Origin: DTJG01 sp964532995
GTDB taxonomy: Bacteria > Ratteibacteria > UBA8468 > B48-G9 > DTJG01
Length of the DNA stretch: 12,472 nt
Assembly: GCA_964532995.1 (NCBI GenBank)
Contig: CAZHJN010000052.1
Coordinates: forward strand, 1-12,472
Direction of reading: 5' to 3'
Positions within the stretch are counted from its first letter, which is position 1, and the number at the start of each line of letters is the position of its first letter. Made by a program: the position numbers and the translations under genes. Shown here piece by piece: positions 6,848 through 12,472 of the stretch. Under the pieces are notes generated by a model that was not told where the DNA came from, did no database searches, and saw only the letters and a list, made by a program, of their open reading frames with translations.

Positions 6848-7915
6848 ATGCTATTCAAACCTGACTGGCGCGAAACCAGACAGAGATTAACAGATTTCTG
6901 GAACGGAAAATACACTGGAAGGCCATGCATCGCTCTTTACGCTCCAGATCCAAAGTCAGACTTAAAACCACCAGAACAACCTTCATCTGAACGAGACATT
7001 TATTTGAATTTTGACTGGTATATTAAAAATTTGGAATATCGTTTTTCAACCACTGCCTTTCTTGGAGAAGCACTTCCCTCTGATTCTGTGATGGCAGGTT
7101 ATACAATTTCATATGGTTCAAGGGTTAAATTCACTCAGAGTACCATCTGGATTGAACCTGTAGAAAATCTTGACATTGAAGATAAAAACATTTTCAACCT
7201 TGACTGGCAATCTGCTGAAATTCAAGCATTTCTTAATTTTTACACAAGATTTGTTCAGGCTGGTTCTGGAAAATTCCTTATCGGTCAACCCGCAATACTT
7301 CCGGGTAATGATTTTCTTTCAATGATTATGGGTTCTGAGAAATTTCTGACAGGACTTGTTGATAAACCGGATGCAATGAAATCTACAATTATGAATCTTG
7401 CAAAAAACTGGGTGCTTATTAAAAAGAATCTGACTGAAATCTATACAAAATACCAGGAAGGCTATGGAATATGCTGGCTTGGATTGTGGTGTCCCTATCC
7501 TTTTATTTCGACTCAATCAGATATTTCCTGCATGCTTTCAGAAGAAATGTTTGAGCAGTTTATTGTGCCTGAGATTGAGCTGGTCGGAAGAGAATTCAAA
7601 ACAGTGATTTACCATCTTGACGGACCCGGTGCTCTCCATCATCTTGAAAGATTGTGTAAAATACCAGAAATCAAAATGATACAGTGGGTTCCCGGCGCAG
7701 GAAGAAGTTATTCAGTGAGAGAGTGGCTATGGTTATACAAAAAAATACAGGATGCAGGCAAGATTATCATGGCATATGTGGAACCAGAAGAGATTAATTT
7801 TTTTCTCAGGAATCTTGATTCAAGACTTTCTTTTATTGTGTGCGGATGTAAAACAAAAAAAGAAGCCGAGCAGGTTTTGTTGAATATAGAAAAATTGTCC
7901 GGACCGAAGGCATGA
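6848..7915 (+). CDS. URO-D-fold protein, methyltransferase-like, function unknown
   Basis: A 355-residue cytoplasmic protein of the uroporphyrinogen decarboxylase superfamily, which includes HemE and the corrinoid methyltransferases MtaA, MtbA and CmuA. Family traits are the LSEEMFEQFIVPEIE helix, YHLDGPGALHHLERLCKIPEIKMIQWVPGAG, and a C-terminal FIVCGCKTKKEAEQVL segment. The MtaA-type zinc pattern H-x-C...C appears here as H256-x-D258 ... C332-x-C334, so a metal site is possible but altered. HemE motifs (the N-terminal RPVW-like region) are not seen, so heme synthesis is unlikely. The start is the ATG 7 nt after the DUF4838 stop. A TTG at 6797 in frame would add 17 residues that only read through the upstream gene's end. 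No Shine-Dalgarno is visible, so translation is probably coupled to the upstream gene. Confidence 0.75.
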   Translation: MLFKPDWRETRQRLTDFWNGKYTGRPCIALYAPDPKSDLKPPEQPSSERDIYLNFDWYIKNLEYRFSTTAFLGEALPSDSVMAGYTISYGSRVKFTQSTIWIEPVENLDIEDKNIFNLDWQSAEIQAFLNFYTRFVQAGSGKFLIGQPAILPGNDFLSMIMGSEKFLTGLVDKPDAMKSTIMNLAKNWVLIKKNLTEIYTKYQEGYGICWLGLWCPYPFISTQSDISCMLSEEMFEQFIVPEIELVGREFKTVIYHLDGPGALHHLERLCKIPEIKMIQWVPGAGRSYSVREWLWLYKKIQDAGKIIMAYVEPEEINFFLRNLDSRLSFIVCGCKTKKEAEQVLLNIEKLSGPKA

Positions 7916-7939
7916 ATTTTTCAGTTTTCAGGGTTTATT

Positions 7940-7984
7940 GGAATCAATCTCCTGTCGCTTTTATCAGAGTTTAGTGTTGATTCC
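7940..7984 (+). other. Inverted repeat between the URO-D and metV-rnfC genes
   Basis: GGAATCAA (7940-7947) and TTGATTCC (7977-7984) are perfect 8-bp arms separated by 29 nt, framed by a direct repeat TTTCAGG (7926-7932 and 7985-7991). A run of six T follows at 7992-7997. It may be a weak terminator for the upstream unit or a regulatory element. The stem is short and the loop long, so confidence is low. Nothing else was recognised in 7916-8010. Confidence 0.3.
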
Positions 7985-8011
7985 TTTCAGGTTTTTTCGC
8001 GCAAAGAATTG

Positions 8012-8020
8012 TGTTAAAAT
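8012..8020 (+). promoter_or_regulatory. Possible extended -10 promoter of the methyl-branch operon
   Basis: TG-T-TAAAAT at 8012-8020 is an extended -10 element. The region where a -35 would lie (about 7992-7998) is only a T run. Transcription would start near 8027, giving a leader of about 22 nt before the ATG at 8050. Confidence 0.4.
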
Positions 8021-8034
8021 ATAAAGAATTTTAT

Positions 8035-8041
8035 AAAAAGG
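8035..8041 (+). promoter_or_regulatory. Ribosome-binding site deciding the metV-rnfC start
   Basis: AAAAAGG ends 8 nt before ATG 8050. The alternative GTG at 8011 has no such site upstream and lies inside the likely -10 element, so ATG 8050 is preferred. Confidence 0.5.
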
Positions 8042-8049
8042 CCAAGATA

Positions 8050-10053
8050 ATGATTGATTATACAAAGTACAGAATTAAAAAAGAAGACGAGTTGAAAGCG
8101 CTGCTGAGTGATGTTGCAAGCTTTTCAATCGTCTGGTGTAAGAAATGCTACAGAGCGTTTGAAAAAGAAGAAGAAGAAACTGAATGTACCGGTATCATTA
8201 AGTTATTTGAAGGAACCGATAAGATTAAGCATTGTGAGGCAGTTGATTTTTTGTGCAACAGATATCTTACCGAAAAGAAACTTGCACCAGTTATAGAAAG
8301 CGATATAAAGGATATCGGTGTTATTTCCTGCGGGCTTGGCATCCAGACTGTCGCATCTCTTTTTGAAAACAGAGGAATCAGGATCCTTGCTCTGGCTGAT
8401 ACTGTACCTCAGAGCAAAAATGCAACAAGTCTTTCAGGTTATCATGGTATGGCACTCGGCGCTGAAAAGTGCGCTGGTTGCGGACAGTGTTATCTTGGAA
8501 TAACCGCAGGTTATTGCCCTGTTGTTGATTGTGCAAAGAGCCTGTTGAATGGTCCATGCGGTGGCGCGAAAAATGGAAAATGCGAGGTGGACCCTGAGAA
8601 AGCATGCGTTTGGATAGAAATATTCAACAGGGTGGGCAAACAGGAAAGAAAATACGGAAATTCAATTCAGATCAGAGATTACAATAAATTTACCCTTGAT
8701 GAAAAAAGGAAACTGTCAATTTTTTCTGTTAACCGCAGGTTTGAAAACTACTATGGAGGAGTTCATCCATCAGAAAACAAGGATATTACAGAAAATTTAC
8801 CGATAGAAAGATTCAAGTCCCCTGAATATGTTTATATTTATGTATTGCAGCATGCTGGTGCTCCTGCTTCAATATGCGTAAAAGAAGGGGATAATGTAAA
8901 AATTGGCCAGAAAATTGGTGTTGCCTCAGGATTGATATCAAGTCCTGTGCATTCACCGATTTCCGGCAAAGTTATTTCAATAGAAGAAAAATTCCATCCT
9001 GCAATGCTTGCGAATTGTCCTGCTATTATAATTGAAAACGATTTTTCAGAAAAAAAAGATTCTTCTGTTACAGGAATTTCTGAATGGGAAAAATTATCAG
9101 ATGAGGGCCTGGTGGAACTTGTTAGAGAAAAAGGAATAGTGGGTCTTGGTGGCGCTATGTTTCCAACCAGTGTTAAATTGCGAAGGACAAAAAATCCGAT
9201 TGATACAATCATTGTGAACGGTTGCGAGTGTGAACCCTATCTTAACTCTGACAACAGGCTGATGATTGAAAGAGCGGAGGAAATTGTTGAAGGAATAAAG
9301 ATTGTGAGAAAAATTCTATCAGTTGAAAATGTGATAATCGGCATTGAAAATAATAAGCCTCAGGCAATTGAACAGATGAGAAAACAAATTGAAGGATATC
9401 CATGGATAACATTGAAAGAACTGAAAACAAAATATCCGCAGGGCGCAGAAAAGATGCTTATAAAAACAGCTGTTGGCAGACAGGTTCCAGAAGGTGGGTT
9501 GCCTCTTGATGTGGGAATAGTTGTTCTTAATACAGGAACCGTTTATTCTATTTTTGAAGCGATTATCCGCGGGCTTCCGCTTATTAATCGGGTTATCACA
9601 GTTTCAAATTTTTTCAAAAGACCGGGAAATTTTGATGTGCTGATAGGTACACCTGTTAAAGATATTCTCCAGTACTGTGGTGGGGAAAAGGCTTTTGATA
9701 CAGAAAATTATATTTTGAAAATGGGCGGACCAATGATGGGCATAATCCAGAATAATTTTGATACAGCAGTCATAAAAGGAACAACAGGTTATACATTGAT
9801 AAACAAAAATCCAGCAGGTATTTCTGAGGAAAATACCTGCATCAAATGCGGAAGATGCGTTGATGTGTGCCCCATGGAACTCTATCCGCTGTATTACGCA
9901 TACTATGGTAAAAATCAGATGTGGGAAAGGTGTGTTGAATACAGGGTGAAAAGCTGTATTGAATGCGGGTGCTGTGATTATATATGTTCATCAAAGATAA
10001 GCATCGTAAGTTTAATCAAAAAGGCAAAGAAAAATGCTTATTACAAAACTTAA
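8050..10053 (+). CDS. MetV-RnfC fusion, electron-input subunit of methylene-THF reductase
   Basis: A 667-residue cytoplasmic protein in two parts. Residues about 25-200 match MetV, the zinc/iron-sulfur partner of MetF: WCKKC (C30, C33), C69, C94 (ISCGLG), CAGCGQC (C141, C144, C147), then C156, C161, C170, C178 and C186 within CAKSLLNGPCGGAK. Residues about 231-667 match an RnfC of normal length. It has the N-terminal GGVHPSENK and the QHAGAPASICVKEGDNVKIGQ beta-barrel. The NADH/FMN loop GLGGAMFP is at 365-372, and NGCECEP at 390-396. Two ferredoxin-like 4Fe-4S motifs follow: C597/600/603/607, and C636/639/642/646 with the last Cys before Ser rather than Pro. No other Rnf subunits are near, so it is not the membrane complex. 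In Acetobacterium woodii separate RnfC2, MetV and MetF make an NADH-oxidising reductase; here MetV and RnfC are one chain. It is the first gene of the operon. Confidence 0.88.
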   Translation: MIDYTKYRIKKEDELKALLSDVASFSIVWCKKCYRAFEKEEEETECTGIIKLFEGTDKIKHCEAVDFLCNRYLTEKKLAPVIESDIKDIGVISCGLGIQTVASLFENRGIRILALADTVPQSKNATSLSGYHGMALGAEKCAGCGQCYLGITAGYCPVVDCAKSLLNGPCGGAKNGKCEVDPEKACVWIEIFNRVGKQERKYGNSIQIRDYNKFTLDEKRKLSIFSVNRRFENYYGGVHPSENKDITENLPIERFKSPEYVYIYVLQHAGAPASICVKEGDNVKIGQKIGVASGLISSPVHSPISGKVISIEEKFHPAMLANCPAIIIENDFSEKKDSSVTGISEWEKLSDEGLVELVREKGIVGLGGAMFPTSVKLRRTKNPIDTIIVNGCECEPYLNSDNRLMIERAEEIVEGIKIVRKILSVENVIIGIENNKPQAIEQMRKQIEGYPWITLKELKTKYPQGAEKMLIKTAVGRQVPEGGLPLDVGIVVLNTGTVYSIFEAIIRGLPLINRVITVSNFFKRPGNFDVLIGTPVKDILQYCGGEKAFDTENYILKMGGPMMGIIQNNFDTAVIKGTTGYTLINKNPAGISEENTCIKCGRCVDVCPMELYPLYYAYYGKNQMWERCVEYRVKSCIECGCCDYICSSKISIVSLIKKAKKNAYYKT

Positions 10054-10648
10054 AAATCTTAAGGAACTTGAGACGTATTTTGAGAAAAAGTTATACGTTT
10101 TTAAGTGTTTTGGCTGCAAAGAAATCTATTTTCCTGAAGAAGAAATTAAAAAATTTATAAACGAAAGACAGGATGGAATCACAGGTATTGCTGAGATAGA
10201 TTATCTGTGCAATAAAGATTTTGCAAAAGCATATATTAAAAAAAACACAAACGAGATTGCAGTATCAGAAGGGATTATTGTATTTTCCTGCGGGGTTGGG
10301 GTTCAGGTTGTTGCAGGATTGCTTGAAGAAAAAATTGTTTTTCCTGGCTGTGATACATTTTATTTAAATGGGTTTCAGGGATTGACAGTTCTTGATTGTG
10401 ATTGCAACCAATGCGGGGAATGCTATTTGAATTACACAGGTGGAATATGTCCGATAACATCCTGTGCAAAATCTCTTTTGAATGGGCCATGCGGTGGTGC
10501 AAAAAACAAAAAATGTGAGGTTGATCCGGAAACAGACTGTGGCTGGATCCTTATTTATGAAAGACTGAGAAAAATCGGAAAAGAATCAATTTTGAAAAAT
10601 AAAAAAACCTTTATCAGGGATTTTGAAAAAATCATAAAAGGGATTTAG
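10034..10648 (+). CDS. metV: Stand-alone MetV, second copy
   Basis: A 204-residue iron-sulfur/zinc protein that would connect the flavin of MetF with the electron-input subunit. Cysteines are C25/C28, C59, C86, C106, C122, C124, C127, C130, C139, C144, C153, C161 and C169. The eight from C124 to C169 align one for one with those of the MetV part of the upstream fusion, including the CAKSLLNGPCGGAK core and a CEVDPE motif. It lacks the RnfC part. Its ATG overlaps the end of the fusion gene by 20 nt, with AAAAAGG (10018-10024) upstream, so the two are translationally linked. metF follows after 1 nt. It is likely the partner bound directly to MetF, but which copy binds MetF cannot be told from sequence. 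Confidence 0.85.
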   Translation: MLITKLKNLKELETYFEKKLYVFKCFGCKEIYFPEEEIKKFINERQDGITGIAEIDYLCNKDFAKAYIKKNTNEIAVSEGIIVFSCGVGVQVVAGLLEEKIVFPGCDTFYLNGFQGLTVLDCDCNQCGECYLNYTGGICPITSCAKSLLNGPCGGAKNKKCEVDPETDCGWILIYERLRKIGKESILKNKKTFIRDFEKIIKGI

Positions 10649-10649
10649 T

Positions 10650-11531
10650 ATGGAACAGAAAAATTTTTCTGAAAAATTAAAAGAAGGAAAGTTTGTTATA
10701 ACTTCTGAGATTGGACCTCCCAAAGGAACAAATATTGAACCTCACCTGAAGGAAGCAGAGCATATTAAAGACAAAGTTGATGCCTTCAATGTGACTGACC
10801 TTCAGAGTTCAGTGATGAGGCTTGGTTCTCTTGCCACATGCAGGCTTTTGATTGAAAGAGGACTTGAACCGGTTTTTCAGATTACATGCAGGGATAGAAA
10901 CAGATTGGCTTTGCAATCAGACCTTTTGAGTGCTTATGTCCTTGGAGTGAGAAATATCCTGTGCCTTACAGGCGACCATACTACCCTCGGAGATCACCCG
11001 GATGCAAAACCGGTTTTTGACCTTGATTCTGTTTCTTTATTGAAGGTTGCCACGGAACTTATGAATGGAAAGGATATGAAAGGGAATGAACTTGATGGAA
11101 AGCCTGAATTTTTCCTTGGAGCTGTTGTAAGTCCAGGTTATGAACCGATTGAGCTGCAATTAGTAAAAATGGAAAAAAAGATAGAAGCAGGTGCACGATT
11201 TTTTCAAACGCAGGCTGTATATGACCTGGGAAGTTTCGAAAAATTCATTAAGGCAGTGGAAAAGTATAAAGTTTTTGTGCTTGGAGGTATCGTTCTTTTG
11301 AAATCGGCAGGCATGGCTAAATATATGAATGAAAATGTTGCGGGGGTTAGTGTTCCTGAAAGATATATTAAAATGATGGCTGAAGCAAAGAAGGAAGAAA
11401 GAGTAAAAACAAGTATACGGATTGCAGCTGAGCTGATAAAAGGAATGAAAGATATGTGCCAGGGAATTCATATTATGCCGCTTGGCTGGGAAAAATATGT
11501 TCCTGATGTTCTTGAAACATCAGGACTTTAA
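10650..11531 (+). CDS. metF: Methylenetetrahydrofolate reductase, catalytic subunit
   Basis: A 293-residue cytoplasmic flavoprotein that reduces 5,10-methylene-THF to 5-methyl-THF, the last step of the methyl branch of the Wood-Ljungdahl pathway. The TIM-barrel shows the catalytic-glutamate segment FVITSEIGPPKG (E20), the FAD/folate loop LCLTGDH (D109), VSPGYEP, and the FFQTQAVYD strand (184-192). Its length matches bacterial MetF without the eukaryotic regulatory domain. The long helix-rich end (MAEAKKEERVKTSIRIAAELIKGMK) and IHIMPLGWEK are usual for this family. GGGA lies upstream of the ATG, which follows the metV stop by a single base. Placed with two MetV units and an RnfC, it probably draws electrons from NADH through them rather than binding NAD(P)H itself. 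The reverse, methyl-oxidising direction cannot be excluded. Confidence 0.93.
   Translation: MEQKNFSEKLKEGKFVITSEIGPPKGTNIEPHLKEAEHIKDKVDAFNVTDLQSSVMRLGSLATCRLLIERGLEPVFQITCRDRNRLALQSDLLSAYVLGVRNILCLTGDHTTLGDHPDAKPVFDLDSVSLLKVATELMNGKDMKGNELDGKPEFFLGAVVSPGYEPIELQLVKMEKKIEAGARFFQTQAVYDLGSFEKFIKAVEKYKVFVLGGIVLLKSAGMAKYMNENVAGVSVPERYIKMMAEAKKEERVKTSIRIAAELIKGMKDMCQGIHIMPLGWEKYVPDVLETSGL
11501..11525 (+). promoter_or_regulatory. Hairpin over the focA ribosome-binding site
   Basis: TCCTGATGTT (11501-11510) and AACATCAGGA (11516-11525) form a perfect 10-bp stem with a 5-nt CTTGA loop, inside the last codons of metF. Its 3' arm contains AGGA (11522-11525), the only Shine-Dalgarno-like sequence before the focA ATG (9-nt spacing). 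The following bases (CTTTAATCT) are not a terminator T-tract. It may make focA translation depend on ribosomes finishing metF. Confidence 0.5.
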
Positions 11532-11534
11532 TCT

Positions 11535-12368
11535 ATGGGATATCTTTCTCCGAACGAGATAGCTGTTGCTCTTGTTGAGTCAGGCAAGAAAAAGGTTAAA
11601 CTCCCTTTACTTTCATTGTGGATACCTGGAATTCTTGCCGGCGTTTATATTGGTTTTGGAGCGCATCTTTTTACCATTGTTACAAATGACCTGGCAGAGT
11701 TTGCTGGATGCGGATTTGCCAGATTTATCGGTGGAAGTGTTTTTACTGTGGGATTGATGCTTGTTATTATTGCCGGTGCCGAACTTTTTACCGGAAACTG
11801 CCTGATGCTAACAGCAGTTTTATCCGAAGATATAAAGTTTAAAGAAATGCTTTACAACTGGGCTATAGTTTTCCTTGCAAATTTTGTCGGCTCCATACTG
11901 CTGGTTGCCATCATATATCACAGCGGTCTGTGGAAAATCAATGAGACAAAAGTGGGTATTACCGCAGTTTCAATCGCAATTTCAAAAGTAAATCTATCAT
12001 TTTCAGAAGCATTTTACAGGGGGATCGCCTGCAACTGGCTGGTCTGTCTTGCTGTGGTTCTCGCTATGTCAGGCAAGGATAATATAAGCAGGATATTTGG
12101 AATTTATTTTCCAATTATGGCTTTTGTTGCAGCTGGTTTTGAACACAGTGTCGCAAATATGTATTTTGTTCCCGCTGGACTCTTTCTTAAGAATAACCTG
12201 AATTTTATTGCTCTATCCGGTTTTGGTAATGAGATAGGTTGTCTTACATGGAGCAGTTTCATTTTGAAAAATTTGATCCCTGTAACTCTTGGAAATATCA
12301 TTGGTGGTGCAATTTTTGTCGGAGCTGCATATTACTTTGCATATCTGAAGAAAAAACCTGATCATTAA
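11535..12368 (+). CDS. focA: Formate/nitrite transporter family channel (FocA-type)
   Basis: A 277-residue inner-membrane protein of the FNT family, which forms pentameric channels for formate, nitrite or hydrosulfide. About six membrane segments can be seen: near 28-50, 64-85, 108-128, 160-178, 187-215 and 246-270. Family marks are IPGILAGVYIGFG, AELFTGNCLML (T86), and GFEHSVANMYFVPAGLF with H204, the central histidine that gates formate in FocA. The start follows the metF stop by 3 nt. Co-transcription with metF and two metV units points to formate rather than nitrite, since formate enters the methyl branch through formyl-THF synthetase. Whether it imports or exports formate cannot be told. 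Gene order alone gives this substrate guess; HSC-type channels share the fold. Confidence 0.88.
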   Translation: MGYLSPNEIAVALVESGKKKVKLPLLSLWIPGILAGVYIGFGAHLFTIVTNDLAEFAGCGFARFIGGSVFTVGLMLVIIAGAELFTGNCLMLTAVLSEDIKFKEMLYNWAIVFLANFVGSILLVAIIYHSGLWKINETKVGITAVSIAISKVNLSFSEAFYRGIACNWLVCLAVVLAMSGKDNISRIFGIYFPIMAFVAAGFEHSVANMYFVPAGLFLKNNLNFIALSGFGNEIGCLTWSSFILKNLIPVTLGNIIGGAIFVGAAYYFAYLKKKPDH

Positions 12369-12372
12369 GCAT

Positions 12373-12401
12373 TTGGCATTTTTCCCTCTTTATTATAAAA
12401 T
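12373..12401 (+). promoter_or_regulatory. Promoter of tRNA-Glu
   Basis: TTGGCA (12373-12378) and TAAAAT (12396-12401) each match the sigma70 consensus at five of six bases, with a 17-bp spacer. Transcription would start near 12408, just before the tRNA. No clear rho-independent terminator for focA lies between the stop at 12368 and this promoter. Confidence 0.55.
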
Positions 12402-12414
12402 TATCTGTCCGAAT

Positions 12415-12472
12415 GCCCCCATCGTCTAGTGGCCCAGGACAGGTGGTTCTCAGCCATCAGACACGGGTTCGA
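12415..12472 (+). tRNA. tRNA-Glu (anticodon CTC), cut by the window end
   Basis: The first 58 nt of a tRNA are present. The 5' acceptor strand is GCCCCCA (12415-12421). A D-arm follows with GTC/GAC stem. The anticodon stem GGTGG/CCATC (one G-T pair) encloses the loop TTCTCAG, whose anticodon CTC reads GAG for glutamate. A short variable region, then ACGGG and TTCGA of the T-arm follow. The 3' part of the T-arm and the acceptor strand lie beyond the window. Confidence 0.88.

Noticed and set aside
6848..7915. Uroporphyrinogen decarboxylase HemE
   Set aside because: HemE N-terminal and active-site motifs are not seen and no heme genes are nearby; only the general fold fits.
8011..8049. GTG at 8011 as the start of the MetV-RnfC gene, 13 residues longer
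   Set aside because: It lies inside the likely -10 element, has no ribosome-binding site, and the extra residues are not part of the MetV domain. ATG 8050 has AAAAAGG at good spacing.
7916..8049. A cobalamin or folate riboswitch before the methyl-branch operon
   Set aside because: The region is short (134 nt) and AT-rich, and lacks any conserved box I could recognise. The likely transcript start leaves only about 22 nt of leader.
8722..10053. An Rnf membrane complex
   Set aside because: Only an RnfC-like domain is present, with no RnfD, G, E, A or B near it. The MetV and MetF neighbours fit the soluble reductase instead.
10656..10671. 16-nt perfect palindrome CAGAAAAATTTTTCTG near the metF start
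   Set aside because: It falls within metF codons 3-8, is A/T-rich and is easily explained by the encoded residues. No reason to call it an operator.

Overview
The window is an AT-rich (roughly 38-40% GC by eye), gene-dense bacterial segment with eight complete protein genes and one tRNA cut by the right edge. Glutaminyl-tRNA synthetase, Shine-Dalgarno sites and sigma70-type promoters mark it as bacterial. A folate-dependent methyl branch of the Wood-Ljungdahl type with a formate channel, next to DUF4838, PHP, amidohydrolase and URO-D-like genes, suggests an uncultured anaerobe, perhaps of the Omnitrophota/PVC kind. That placement is inference; no gene here fixes the phylum.

Layout: 1-238 is intergenic, with three back-to-back hairpin repeats followed by a consensus promoter. 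glnS (239-1933, +) follows and overlaps by 17 bp the end of a convergent two-gene minus-strand unit: an amidohydrolase-2 family gene (4298-3261), then a PHP phosphoesterase-like gene (3245-1917). From a 157-bp divergent intergenic region, a plus-strand unit encodes a secreted DUF4838 protein (4456-6840) and a cytoplasmic URO-D-fold protein (6848-7915). These four genes look like a small cassette for handling a carbohydrate-like compound of unknown identity. The divergent promoter region carries a 27-bp inverted repeat overlapping the -35 and -10 elements, a candidate operator.

A second plus-strand operon starts near 8015-8050: a MetV-RnfC fusion (8050-10053), a separate second MetV (10034-10648), MetF (10650-11531) and a FocA-type formate/nitrite channel (11535-12368). 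The genes overlap or are spaced by 1-3 nt. Together they look like a variant of the MetF-MetV-RnfC2 methylenetetrahydrofolate reductase known from Acetobacterium woodii. RnfC would take electrons from NADH, the MetV proteins would pass them on, and MetF would reduce methylene-THF to methyl-THF; FocA would move formate, the C1 entry compound of the same branch. The unusual points are the fusion of one MetV copy to RnfC, the retention of a second free MetV, and a 10-bp hairpin at the end of metF that covers the likely focA ribosome-binding site.

The right end holds a tRNA-Glu(CTC) with its own good promoter. No CRISPR array, transposase, rRNA or riboswitch was recognised.
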